Notes: generated by a model not told the origin, from the sequence alone. 64,000 nt of DNA from Rhodospirillaceae bacterium (GCA_020638575.1 JACKIH010000003.1:2771501-2835500), one strand, 5' to 3'; shown: positions 55,659 to 63,860, counted from the stretch's first letter. Numbers and translations are program-made.

Positions 55659-56109
55659 TGACGCTTCCCCCGCAGATGAACGTCGTTTTTTTCTCACTCT
55701 AGATGTGAGAAGGGCTGCATGACCAGGGGCGCGTGGGCCTGCGATGCAGGAATCTGCGGCGTGACGGCGCCGGGGACTCCCCGGGGCCTCGCCAGGGACT
55801 CGCCAGGGACTCGCCGGATGCCGGCGCGCGGGGCCAGACGGCGCAAGAGTTGCAGGCGCCTGGACGACTGTTCACATAGGTGGTAGTTTCCGGCCGTCGT
55901 CAGGGTCGCGGCGGGCCGGCAGTTTCGCGGGCCCGCCGGGCGGTGCCATTGCCCAGTTGCGGGCGGTGGGTTCGGCCCGTTGTGCCTACGCTCACGACGC
56001 TCTGGGGCCGGTGGTCATGGCCGCAAGCGTCACCATGTCCTTGGGGCGCCGCCGGGACGGTCCGGCGGTTCGCCGGTCGCAACCCGCTCTCGACAACAGG
56101 GGTCCCTCG
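55659..56109. other. Divergent promoter region between TRAP permease and glgC
   Basis: This 451-bp region separates divergent genes and should hold both promoters. It contains an 11-bp tandem duplication (annotated), GC-rich hairpins such as GGCGCCGGGG near 55767 and CCGGATGCCGG near 55813, and near 55700-55720 an AT-richer stretch close to the permease start. No coding pattern is seen: in-frame extension of glgC upstream to 55957 has no family similarity. Confidence 0.5.
55790..55811. repeat. 11-bp tandem duplication in the TRAP-glgC intergenic region
   Basis: CGCCAGGGACT occurs twice in tandem (55790-55800, 55801-55811) and begins a third time as CGCCGG. It is likely a slippage product; no further copies were noticed. 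Confidence 0.7.
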
Positions 56110-57381
56110 ATGATTGCCACGGCCGATGCCTACAAGCTTGCCCAGGCCCTCCAGGGCACGCTGGCCCTTGTTCTGGCAGGGGGGCGCGGCACACGCTTGG
56201 TGAACCTTACGGACCACGAAGCCAAACCGGCGGTGCCGTTCGGCGGCAAGTTCCGCATCGTCGACTTCCCGCTGTCCAACTGCGTCAATTCCGGTATCCG
56301 GCGAATCAGCGTGCTCACCCAGTACAAGGCCCACACGCTGCTGCATCATGTGCAGCGCGGCTGGGGCTTCCTGCCGGGGACGCTGAACGAGTTCGTGGAG
56401 CTGTGGCCGGCCCAGCAGCAGACGGCGGCGGAAAGCTGGTACCGCGGCACCGCCGATGCGGTGTTCCAGAACCTGCAGATCATCGAAGCGCACGCGCCGC
56501 GCTACATCCTCGTGCTCGCCGGTGACCACGTCTACAAGCAGAACTACGGCCAGATGCTGAGCGACCACCTGGAATCCGGCGTCAAGGCCACGGTGGCGTG
56601 CGTGGAGGTGCCGCGCGAGCAGGCCACCGCCTTCGGCGTGGTCGGCGTCAACGACGACCGCACCATCACCGAATTCCTGGAAAAGCCGGCCGATCCGCCG
56701 GGCGTGCCGGGCCGCCCCGACAAGGCCTATGCCAGCATGGGCATCTACCTGTTCGATGCCGACTACCTGATTTCCGAGCTGCGCCGCGACCAGGAGGTGG
56801 GCGGCAGCATGCACGACTTCGGCAAGGACATCATCCCGCGCATCATCTCCGAGCAGCGCGTGCTGGCCCACGACCTGGGGCGCAGCGCCATCCGCACCGA
56901 CCCCAAGCTGCCGCCCTACTGGCGCGATGTCGGTACCTTGGATGCCTATTGGGAAGCCAATCTGGACCTCGTGCGGGTGACCCCGGAACTGAACCTCTAT
57001 GACGACCACTGGCCCATCTGGACGCTGCAGGAACAGCGGCCGTCGGCCAAGTTCGTGTTCGACGACGAGAAGCGCCGCGGCGCTGCCATCGACAGCGTCG
57101 TCTCCGCCGGCTGCGTGGTGTCGGGGTCGATCGTCCGCAAGTCGCTGCTGTTCAACAATGTGCGGGTGAACAGCTATTGCGATGTGGAGGAGTCGGTGAT
57201 CCTGCCGGACTGCAATATCGGCCGGCATTGCCGCATCAAGAAGGCGGTGATCGGCGAGGACTGCCGGATCCCCGATGGCATGGTGATCGGCGAGAACCCG
57301 GAGGAAGACGCCAAGCGCTTCCACCGCACCACCGGCGGCGTCACGCTGGTGACCAAGGATATGCTGGCCGCCCTCGGCTGA
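56110..57381 (+). CDS. glgC: Glucose-1-phosphate adenylyltransferase (ADP-glucose pyrophosphorylase)
   Basis: Makes ADP-glucose from glucose-1-phosphate and ATP, the committed step of glycogen synthesis. It has 423 residues. The nucleotide loop is LALVLAGGRGTRLVNLTDHEAKPAVPF, with GDHVYKQNY (catalytic Asp), EFLEKPADPP, and DVGTLDAYWEANLDL. The C-terminal left-handed helix domain (~300-423) has VEESVILPDCNIGRHC. A proximal arginine/lysine set near the N-terminus for allosteric control is present in part. No glgA or glgB follows. ATG at 56110 after CAGGGGTCC. Confidence 0.97.
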   Translation: MIATADAYKLAQALQGTLALVLAGGRGTRLVNLTDHEAKPAVPFGGKFRIVDFPLSNCVNSGIRRISVLTQYKAHTLLHHVQRGWGFLPGTLNEFVELWPAQQQTAAESWYRGTADAVFQNLQIIEAHAPRYILVLAGDHVYKQNYGQMLSDHLESGVKATVACVEVPREQATAFGVVGVNDDRTITEFLEKPADPPGVPGRPDKAYASMGIYLFDADYLISELRRDQEVGGSMHDFGKDIIPRIISEQRVLAHDLGRSAIRTDPKLPPYWRDVGTLDAYWEANLDLVRVTPELNLYDDHWPIWTLQEQRPSAKFVFDDEKRRGAAIDSVVSAGCVVSGSIVRKSLLFNNVRVNSYCDVEESVILPDCNIGRHCRIKKAVIGEDCRIPDGMVIGENPEEDAKRFHRTTGGVTLVTKDMLAALG

Positions 57382-57573
57382 CGCGCCCGCCGTCCGGCAA
57401 CGGCCGCCATCGGCCCGCCGTCGCCCGGTCTTCCGCCCGCACTAGGGGCAAGCCGGGTGGGGCGGGCCGTTCTTATTGGCCCACAGGCACGCGGAAGGGT
57501 TTTTCCGCAAGCCGATCGACCGTAGTCTCTGTCCCATCGGGCTTGTCCCGGGCCACGAACGAGGGGGGCGGCC

Positions 57574-58827
57574 GTGGACACTGCAGAAAGCGGATCGACG
57601 CAGCGTCGGCGCCGGGGGAGTGGGCGCTGGCGATGGGCATTGGGGACGCCGACGGTGGCCGCGACCCTGGCCGCGACCCTGGCCGCGACTTTGGCCGCGA
57701 CCCTGGCCCTGGGGGCCGCCGGTCCGGCGCGGGCGCAGGGGTTTGGCCAGATGCTGTCGAGCCTGCCGGCAACGGTGCCGCTGACCGATGGCGCCATGGT
57801 CACCTATATCGACCTGACCGCCTTCGACTTCACCGATCGCGCCGATCTGCAGCGCGCCAGCCTCGGCGATTCGCCGCTCAGCCAGGCCGGTATGTTCGCC
57901 CGGTTCGAGGACGCGGCGTTCGCAGCACAATCGGGTCTGCCCTGGTCGGCCTTCACCGCCATCGTCAGCTACGGTGTGCCGCCCGCCCACGGCTATCTCT
58001 ACGGCGTGGTGCCGGGTGCTCTCGACCGGCCGGAGCTGGGCGAGGTGCTGACCGCAGCGGGCTTTCAGGCGGCGGAGCGGGACGGCGTTCCCGTGTACTG
58101 GTGGCTGGAGGACGGGGCCATCGAGATGACCCGCCAAAACCCGGCCAACCCCTTCATCGGACCGCTGCCCATGTCCTCCCGCGTCGTCCTGATGGGCGAC
58201 CGCATCGGCCAGGCGCGGTTCTGGGCGACGGCAGACCAGTTGCTGGCGGTCAACGCCGGCACCCTGCCGTCGCTGGCCGACCGCGACGATGTGGCGGCGC
58301 TGGTGGCAGCACTGGCCGAGGTGGGGCCGGTGACCGAGGCCGTGTTGACGGCCACCCACAGCCCGCAGCCGAATCCGCTGGGCAGTGCCATTGGCACGGC
58401 CGATCCGATGGCGGCGGCGCGGGAAATGCAGCAGCGGCTCGATGCCATTCCGCGGGTGCCGCCCTATACCCTGCTGGCGCTGGCGGAATTCGACTCCCCG
58501 GCGGGGGGCGCGCCGGCTCCATTGGCCGTGCTGACCCTGGTCTATCGCAGCCAGGCGATGGCCGAAGACGCGGCGTCGGCGCTGGACAGGATTTTCGCCG
58601 ACGTTACGCGCCTGACCGATGACCGGCCGCTGGCGGAACCGCTGACCGCGGGGTGGACGGTGTCCGTGATGCCGGCGAACGGGCTGTTCGTTGCCGTTCT
58701 GGCCGCCCCACCCCGTGAGGTGGACGGGCTGCTGCCGGGGGATCCGCCCGGAGTGCGGTCCCAGTTCGGCTATTTCCTGAACCTTCTCAATCGAGGGGAC
58801 CTGCCGGTGGTGTGGGCCATCCGGTAG
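57574..58827 (+). CDS. Exported protein of unknown family (paralogue 1)
   Basis: A 417-residue protein with a long signal peptide whose hydrophobic core is a four-fold ATLA repeat, ending near PARAQ (~55). The mature part is acidic, without cysteine or membrane segments. It is clearly related to the product at 59169-60359 along its full length. Shared segments are GLPWSA followed by VS(Y/F)G, DGVPVYWxLxDG, (G/D)DRIxxAR, L.VxxGTxPxLxD, a long (A)PPY/APYxLxxLA segment, LVYxSxAxAExAA and DRPLAEPLTAGW / NQPFAGPLLGGW. I recognise no domain. The start is GTG with GAGGGGGG 4-5 nt upstream. It probably acts in the periplasm or outside the cell. Confidence 0.7.
   Translation: MDTAESGSTQRRRRGSGRWRWALGTPTVAATLAATLAATLAATLALGAAGPARAQGFGQMLSSLPATVPLTDGAMVTYIDLTAFDFTDRADLQRASLGDSPLSQAGMFARFEDAAFAAQSGLPWSAFTAIVSYGVPPAHGYLYGVVPGALDRPELGEVLTAAGFQAAERDGVPVYWWLEDGAIEMTRQNPANPFIGPLPMSSRVVLMGDRIGQARFWATADQLLAVNAGTLPSLADRDDVAALVAALAEVGPVTEAVLTATHSPQPNPLGSAIGTADPMAAAREMQQRLDAIPRVPPYTLLALAEFDSPAGGAPAPLAVLTLVYRSQAMAEDAASALDRIFADVTRLTDDRPLAEPLTAGWTVSVMPANGLFVAVLAAPPREVDGLLPGDPPGVRSQFGYFLNLLNRGDLPVVWAIR
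57661..57708 (+). repeat. Four 12-bp tandem repeats encoding the signal-peptide core
   Basis: GCGACCCTGGCC occurs in four tandem copies (the third with ACTTTGG), each coding ATLA within the hydrophobic core of the exported paralogue 1. Copy-number change would keep the frame but alter signal-peptide length by four residues per unit. Confidence 0.85.
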
Positions 58828-58850
58828 GGCGGCGGTTGCGGCCGAAAGCC

Positions 58851-58910
58851 GGATCGCGCCGCCGGCAACCGGGTCGCGCCGCCGGCAACAGGGCCGCGCC
58901 GGCGAAGGCC
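58851..58910. repeat. 20-bp tandem repeats between exported paralogues
   Basis: Two near-identical 20-bp units (58851-58870 and 58871-58890, with GTCGCGCCGCCGGCAAC-like sequence) and a third degenerate one precede the truncated third paralogue. They may mark the deletion junction that removed its 5' part. Confidence 0.65.
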
Positions 58911-59053
58911 GGTGGGCGGCGGCGGTGGGCCTGCATGTGGCCATGCTGTCGGCCCCGTCGCCGCTGGTGGGGGACACCGTCTATTCCCTCTACGGGTATC
59001 TCCAGAACCTCCTCTTCGCCAACGACCTGCCGGTGATCTGGACCACCTACTGA
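58901..59053 (+). pseudogene. C-terminal remnant of a third exported paralogue
   Basis: In the frame ending at TGA 59051-59053 the sequence reads GLHVAMLSAPSPLVGDT then YSLYGYLQNLLFANDLPVIWTTY. This matches the C-termini of the two flanking paralogues: GLFVAVLAAPP ... FGYFLNLLNRGDLPVVWAI for the gene at 57574, and HAVRMVIPSP ... LYQLYVRLDLPIMVA for the gene at 59169. Only about 45 codons remain; there is no start, ribosome site or signal peptide. It lies between the two intact genes and points to an ancestral tandem array of three. Confidence 0.8.
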
Positions 59054-59168
59054 GCCGACTCGCCCACGCCCCACCGTCGCCAAGATGCCGGGGGAGGCTG
59101 CCGCAGCGTCAGGTACGGCCTTGTGGGTCTGCGTGCGCACGGGGCAGCACGGTACGGAAAGGATGGTC

Positions 59169-60359
59169 ATGGGGAAGCTGGACAATCGGGCGGCCCGCCC
59201 CAAGGGCCGCAGCCTCGCCGCCCTTGCCGGTCTGGCGCTGGCGGGCGTGGCGGCTGCGGCGATGCCGGCCAGGGCGGAAGCCGACCGCTTCGCCGACCTG
59301 CTGGCCAGCGTGCCGGCCGACATCGACCTGTGGCAGGGCGGCGAGGTCTATTACTGCGACCTCCAGACCTTCCTGCCGATCCATCCCGGCGTGGTGGGGC
59401 GGCTGGTCACCCTGCCGCAGGACGTGTTCAGCGCCGGCGTGGCGACCGATTTCGAGGATGAGCAGCTCCTGGCGGTGGCGGGCCTGCCCTGGTCGGCGCT
59501 CTCCGGGCTGGTCAGCTTCGGCCGCATGCCGGCGGAAGGCCGGGTCTTTGCGCTCGACGCCGGGGCCATGGCCGCGGCCGGCCCCGCCGCGGCCTTGGAG
59601 GTGGCCGGCTTTGCCCGGGCGGATCCCGATGGCGTGCCGGTCTACTGGGTGCTGGCCGATGGCGAGATGGCCTTCGAACTCAACACGGTCTTCCGGTCCA
59701 ACCCGCTGCTGCCGGACATTCCCGTGGCCATCCGCGTCGCCCTCCTGGACGACCGTATCGCCACGGCCCGCACCTGGCCGATGATGGAGGCCATGCTCGA
59801 CGTGCGGTCCGGCACGCACCCGGCCCTGGGCGATGAGCCCGCGGTCTCGGCCGCCCTCGACGCTCTGGAGGGGCAGGGGCTGGTGGTGCAGGCGGTGATG
59901 ACGGCCCGCAGCTTCACGGCCGAGGAGATGGCCGACGCCATCCTGCCCGACGACGCGACGCAAGCGGCGCGGCGGGAGGCGATCGACCGGTTGGGTGGCA
60001 CGGTGGATCCGCGTGCCCCTTATGAGCTGATGCTGCTGGCCGATCTTAGCCTGCCGGTCGGCGATGCCGGCGCGCTGGTGCTGGTCTACGACAGCGCGGC
60101 GGACGCCGAACGCGCGGCGGCGGATCTGCAAACCCTGTGGGCGGAGGGCCGCTCGCTGGCCACCAACCAGCCGTTCGCCGGCCCGCTCTTGGGCGGTTGG
60201 CAGATCGAGGTGGTGGCGGTGGGCGATCGCCACGCGGTGCGGATGGTGATTCCGTCGCCGCAGTTCACCGGCCAGCCGCAGCCGATGTTCCGCCACCTCT
60301 ACCAGCTCTATGTCCGTCTGGACCTGCCCATCATGGTGGCGGCCCCGCGCGGAGGGTAG
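59169..60359 (+). CDS. Exported protein of unknown family (paralogue 2)
   Basis: A 396-residue protein with a signal peptide (LAALAGLALAGVAAAAMPARAEA, cleavage near residue 37). It is homologous throughout to the product at 57574-58827: LASVPADIDLWQGGEVYYCDLQTF corresponds to LSSLPATVPLTDGAMVTYIDLTAF, and GLPWSALSGLVSFG to GLPWSAFTAIVSYG. The identity looks moderate, so the duplication is old. The second ATG (59169) is chosen because GGAAAGG is 6 nt before it and abuts the first (59163). Function is unknown. It is followed by the 271-bp palindromic element. Confidence 0.7.
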   Translation: MGKLDNRAARPKGRSLAALAGLALAGVAAAAMPARAEADRFADLLASVPADIDLWQGGEVYYCDLQTFLPIHPGVVGRLVTLPQDVFSAGVATDFEDEQLLAVAGLPWSALSGLVSFGRMPAEGRVFALDAGAMAAAGPAAALEVAGFARADPDGVPVYWVLADGEMAFELNTVFRSNPLLPDIPVAIRVALLDDRIATARTWPMMEAMLDVRSGTHPALGDEPAVSAALDALEGQGLVVQAVMTARSFTAEEMADAILPDDATQAARREAIDRLGGTVDPRAPYELMLLADLSLPVGDAGALVLVYDSAADAERAAADLQTLWAEGRSLATNQPFAGPLLGGWQIEVVAVGDRHAVRMVIPSPQFTGQPQPMFRHLYQLYVRLDLPIMVAAPRGG

Positions 60360-60433
60360 GTGCGGCCGGAGCGGGAGCGGCCCGCCGCAGCGGGCCGTCG
60401 TTCCCCCGCAGACGGGATTGCCGGGCGGCGTAC

Positions 60434-60704
60434 TAGGGTCCGGACTCAATTACCGCATGGCCATGGTTTGTGCAGAAATCGGACAGGACTAGGAGTGAGG
60501 AGGATGGACATGCCCACGCATATTCGACGACGAGCGACGCAGTCCTGGCCGATTTCTGCCAAATCCTCCGGACGGCTGGCGGCGTCCCGCCCCACGGCGT
60601 TGCCGAGCCCTTGCGGTGAACAGGCACCGCGGCGCGCTCAGCGCCTTGTGGGACCGAACGCCGTCAGCCGCCGTGGCTCATGGGGTAATTGAGTACGGAC
60701 CCTA
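60434..60704. repeat. TA-bounded 271-bp palindromic element, copy 2
   Basis: Bounded by TAGGGTCCGG and CGGACCCTA. The outer inverted repeat covers about 28 bp (ACTCAATTACC / GGTAATTGAGT inside it). Module 1 has 19-nt arms GCAGAAATCGGACAGGACT (60472-60490) and AGTCCTGGCCGATTTCTGC (60541-60559), 18 of 19 pairing, around a 50-nt core with GGACATGC, GCATATTC and GACGAGCGACG, as in copy 1. Module 2 has arms at about 60573-60594 and 60648-60670, 19 of 23 pairing. Total length is one base longer than copy 1. The right-hand TA is within the stop codon of ahpD. It lies between an exported protein gene and ahpD, which converge. Confidence 0.75.
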
Positions 60705-61256
60705 AGCCGCGGCGGCGACCTGCGTGTCGGCCAGGGCGGCTTCGCCGTCCAGCACCGCCCCCACCGCGTGCACCACGGCGGCGATGCGGAAGGCCGTCTG
60801 TACCGATTCCGCAGACATGCCGGCGGCGCGCAGCTTGCGCTCATGGGCATCCAGGCACATGCCGCAGCCATTGACCGCCGACACCGCCAGCGACCACAGC
60901 TCGAAATCCGTCTTGTCCACCCCCGGATTGGCCAGGATGTTCATACGCAGCTTGGACTGGAACTGCGTGTACTCGGTGTTCGCCAGCATGTGGGTGGTGC
61001 GGTAGTAGACGTTGTTCATGGCCATGATGGCGGCCGCCGCCTTGGCCCCGGTCAGCGCCTCGGGGCTGAGGTCGCCGGCGAAGGCATCCACCAGCTCGCG
61101 GATCGCAAAGGCGTTGCCGACGGCCAGGGCCGTGGCCACGAAGCAGCCGGCGCGCTGCTGGGCAGTGAGCGTCGGCTCGGCGGCCAGGCTCGACAGGTTG
61201 AGGCGGATGTCCTTGGCGTAGTCGGGCAGGGCCTTCTTCAGGGCATCGATGGACAT
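60702..61256 (-). CDS. ahpD: Alkyl hydroperoxide reductase AhpD
   Basis: A 184-residue alkylhydroperoxidase-like protein that reduces AhpC, acting as its thiol donor. The CxxC pair is Cys131 and Cys134 in NGCGMCLDAHE, with His138, the arrangement known from Mycobacterium AhpD. The rest is the all-helical AhpD fold (NNVYYRTTHML, SKLRMNILANPG). It is read after ahpC in the same operon with about 105 bp between. The TAG stop coincides with the terminal TA of the palindromic element, so the end of the gene may have been reshaped by the insertion. Confidence 0.95.
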   Translation of the reverse strand: MSIDALKKALPDYAKDIRLNLSSLAAEPTLTAQQRAGCFVATALAVGNAFAIRELVDAFAGDLSPEALTGAKAAAAIMAMNNVYYRTTHMLANTEYTQFQSKLRMNILANPGVDKTDFELWSLAVSAVNGCGMCLDAHERKLRAAGMSAESVQTAFRIAAVVHAVGAVLDGEAALADTQVAAAA

Positions 61257-61361
61257 GGCGCGGCACTCCACTTCCAGGGGCGGGGGCGTGCCGGCGGAGC
61301 CAGTGCGGCCCCAGCCGGCACGCGGTCTCGGGGGAGAACGTCAGGAGGAGGGCAGGAGGGG

Positions 61362-61901
61362 TCAGGCGGCCTGCAGGACGTCGTCGCCCTTCTGCCAGTT
61401 GCACGGGCACAGCTCGTCGGTCTGCAGCGCGTCCAGTGTGCGCAGCACTTCCTGCGGGTTGCGGCCGACATTGAGATCGTTCACCGAAACGAAGCGGATG
61501 ATGCCCTCGGGATCGACGATGAAGGTGGCCCGGAGCGCCACACCGGCGGTGGCGTCGAGGACGCCGCAGGCGGCCGACAGCTCGCGCTTGATGTCGCTGA
61601 GCATGGCGAAGGGCAGGTCCTTCAGGTCGGCGTGGTTGTTGCGCCAGGCCAGGTGCACATACTCGCTGTCGGTGCTGACGCCGTAGACGACGGCATCGCG
61701 GTCGACGAATTCCTCGTTCAGCGCGCCGAAGGCGGCGATCTCGGTCGGGCAGACGAAGGTGAAGTCCTTCGGCCAGAAGAACACGATCTTCCACTTCCCC
61801 GCCTCCGACTGATCGGTGACCTGGGCGAAGGCGGTCCTCGGGTCGGTGGAGACGACTGCGGTGAGATCGAACGCGGGGAAGGTTTGACCCACTGTGAGCA
61901 T
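61362..61901 (-). CDS. ahpC: Alkyl hydroperoxide reductase AhpC (2-Cys peroxiredoxin)
   Basis: Peroxiredoxin of 179 residues that reduces hydrogen peroxide, organic peroxides and peroxynitrite. The peroxidatic Cys51 is in DFTFVCPTEI. The resolving region reads ELCPCNWQKGDD with cysteines at 165 and 167; the family usually has only one Cys there. AhpD, encoded next, is the likely reductant. The ATG at 61901 is preferred because AGGA lies 8 nt before it; ATGs at 61907 and 61910 overlap that site. No oxyR is divergent from it. Confidence 0.95.
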   Translation of the reverse strand: MLTVGQTFPAFDLTAVVSTDPRTAFAQVTDQSEAGKWKIVFFWPKDFTFVCPTEIAAFGALNEEFVDRDAVVYGVSTDSEYVHLAWRNNHADLKDLPFAMLSDIKRELSAACGVLDATAGVALRATFIVDPEGIIRFVSVNDLNVGRNPQEVLRTLDALQTDELCPCNWQKGDDVLQAA

Positions 61902-62318
61902 GGCCATCATCCTGTGTGTGGTTTAAGAAGTTTAGTCGACTTACGCAGTGCAAAATGTCCCTTGGCTGCGAATGGTTCCAACACAAATTTCCGCATGGTC
62001 TGATCGATTAACCCGATGGCGGGTTTGCGACAATTGGAGAATGCCGCGGCCGCGGAAAGGGCTTGCGCAGCGCTGGAAGACACCGTGCGACAGTTTAGTA
62101 TTTGTGCAGCGCAGAAAGGATGTCCGAAGCCGGGAGGCAGGGATGCACGCCTCGGGCGACCAAATGACGGCGGCGGCCTGGACATTTCCGTCCGGTCCAC
62201 CAAAAAGCCGCACAATTTACGACTGTCGATTGGCCCCAGAGCGGGAAGCATTTCCACCAAAGGTGGGGCACGCTAGAGTCGGCCGCCATGTGATCTGCCA
62301 ACCGAACCGGAGGCCGCC
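61902..62318. other. Intergenic region upstream of ahpC and the MDR oxidoreductase
   Basis: About 410 bp between divergent genes, lower in GC than its surroundings, especially near 61910-62100. It should contain both promoters. An ORF runs through it leftward (about 117 codons, ending at ATGA on the first ahpC ATG), but its composition, rich in Cys and low-frequency codons, and lack of any family argue against a gene. No clear OxyR or IscR-like site could be assigned by eye. Confidence 0.5.
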
Positions 62319-63329
62319 ATGAAGGTCTTTCAAGTCGAGGACGACTGGTCGCGGGACAATGTGCGGCTCTCCACCCGGCCCGATCCCCACGCCGGCCCCG
62401 GCCAGGTGCGCCTGAAGATGCGCGCCGGTGCACTCAACTACCGCGACAATGTGGTGCCGGTGCGCGGCTACGGCTCGCGCATGAAGGCCCTGCCGCTGAT
62501 CCTGCTGGGCGACGGCGTCGGCGTGGCCGACGAGATCGGCGAGGGCGTGGCCGGCATCGCTGTCGGCGAGCGCCTCTGCCCCATGCTGTTCCAGAGCTGG
62601 CAGTCCGGCGAGCCCACCGAAGAGCGGCTGTCGCGGAGCCTCGGCGTGGAGCTGGACGGCACCATGGCGGAATACATGGTGCTGAACGCCGCGGGCGTCG
62701 CCGCCGTGCCGGCCCATCTCAGCGACGAGGAAGCCGCCACCCTGCCCACCGCCGGGGTGACGGCGTGGCGGGCGCTGGTGACGGAAGGCCGGGTGAAGCC
62801 GGGCGACACGGTGCTGGTGCAGGGCACCGGCGGGGTGTCGCTGTTCGCACTCCAGTTCGCCAAGCTGCTGGGGGCGTTCGTGATCGTCACCTCGTCCAGC
62901 GATGCCAAGCTGGCGCGCGCCCGCGAGCTGGGGGCGGACGCGGTGATCAACTATCGGGAAACGCCGGCCTGGGGGAAGCGCACGCGCGAGATCGTTGCCG
63001 GCGGCGTCGACCACATCGTGGAGGTGGGCGGCCAGGGCACCTTGCCGGAGTCGCTGCGGGCGATCCGCCCCGGCGGCACCATCAGCATGATCGGCGTGCT
63101 GGCCGGCGGCACCATGGATGCGCGGCTCGGGCTGGTGGTCACCCGCCATGTGCGCATGCAGGGCGTCACGGTGGGTAGCCGCGAGGACTTCGTGGCCATG
63201 GCGCGGGCCATCGAGCTGGCGAAGCTGCAGCCGGTGGTGGACTGCACCTTTGCCTTCGAGGAGCTGCCCCAGGCGCTCGACCACCTGGCCAGCGGCCAGC
63301 ATTTCGGCAAGATCTGCATCCGCTATTGA
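62319..63329 (+). CDS. NAD(P)-dependent medium-chain oxidoreductase (quinone-reductase-like)
   Basis: A 336-residue medium-chain dehydrogenase/reductase without the structural zinc cysteines. The N-terminal catalytic domain has GALNYRDNVVPVRGYG and LLGDGVGVADEIGEGV. A Rossmann domain follows with LVQGTGGVSLFALQFAKLLGA and RARELGADAVINYRE. The C-terminus ends FAFEELPQALDHLASGQHFGKICIRY. It probably reduces alpha,beta-unsaturated ketones or quinones with NADPH; the substrate cannot be told. GGAGG lies upstream of the ATG. Confidence 0.9.
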   Translation: MKVFQVEDDWSRDNVRLSTRPDPHAGPGQVRLKMRAGALNYRDNVVPVRGYGSRMKALPLILLGDGVGVADEIGEGVAGIAVGERLCPMLFQSWQSGEPTEERLSRSLGVELDGTMAEYMVLNAAGVAAVPAHLSDEEAATLPTAGVTAWRALVTEGRVKPGDTVLVQGTGGVSLFALQFAKLLGAFVIVTSSSDAKLARARELGADAVINYRETPAWGKRTREIVAGGVDHIVEVGGQGTLPESLRAIRPGGTISMIGVLAGGTMDARLGLVVTRHVRMQGVTVGSREDFVAMARAIELAKLQPVVDCTFAFEELPQALDHLASGQHFGKICIRY

Positions 63330-63433
63330 AGGCGGGCAGCGGGTCGGCCGGCCGCGGGTCACGGAGGGGCCGGGCGCGGGCTGTCCGGCTGCGGCGATGG
63401 GCGGGCCGGGCGCCGGCCAGTCAGGAGAACGCC

Positions 63434-63859
63434 ATGTCCGACGACATCCGGCTCACCCCCATCGGGCGCATCCGCACGCCCTACCGGACGCTCGCCGAGT
63501 GCCCCAAATGGCCGGACCCGGAGGGGCCGCCGGCCCGCATCGAGCTGCTGGAGGCATACCTGCCCGGGCTGCTGGGGCTGACGCAGCGCATGGGCGAGAC
63601 GAGCGGCGAGATCGACGTGCTCTACTGGTTCGACCGGGCGCCGCGCGACCTTCTGATCAGCACCCGCCCGCACGACGGCATTACCCGCGGGGTGTTCGCC
63701 ATGCGCTCGCCCCACCGCCCCAACCCCATCGCAGTCTCGCGCGTCCCGCTGCTCTCAATCGACGGCAACGTGCTGACGGTGGGCGCGCTCGACTGCCTCG
63801 ACGGCACGCTGCTGCTGGACATCAAACCTGCCCCCAGGGACGAGCCGCACCCGCACTGA
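63434..63859 (+). CDS. trmO: tRNA (N6-threonylcarbamoyladenosine(37)-N6)-methyltransferase TrmO
   Basis: A 141-residue SAM-dependent methyltransferase of the TsaA/TrmO beta-barrel family that converts t6A37 of some tRNAs to m6t6A. Motifs are PIGRIRTPYRT at the N-terminus, IDVLYWFDRA, and GVFAMRSPHRPNPIAVSRV, which carries the SAM-binding loop. AGGAG precedes the ATG. Its substrate modification is made with TsaE, encoded at 5930. The family is shorter here than in E. coli, where a C-terminal domain is added. Confidence 0.93.
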   Translation: MSDDIRLTPIGRIRTPYRTLAECPKWPDPEGPPARIELLEAYLPGLLGLTQRMGETSGEIDVLYWFDRAPRDLLISTRPHDGITRGVFAMRSPHRPNPIAVSRVPLLSIDGNVLTVGALDCLDGTLLLDIKPAPRDEPHPH

Positions 63860-63860
63860 A

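Noticed and set aside
60511..60692. A small protein encoded in the palindromic elements (frames starting MPTHIRRRAT and MLRHIQGRAT)
   Set aside because: The two frames share a dozen residues only because the DNA core is conserved. After the core they diverge and the reading runs through the hairpin arms, so DNA or RNA structure explains the conservation better.
61907..62260. A 117-codon leftward ORF ending on the ahpC start
   Set aside because: Amino-acid composition is atypical, there is no family resemblance and the codon pattern does not match neighbours. It is most likely promoter DNA.
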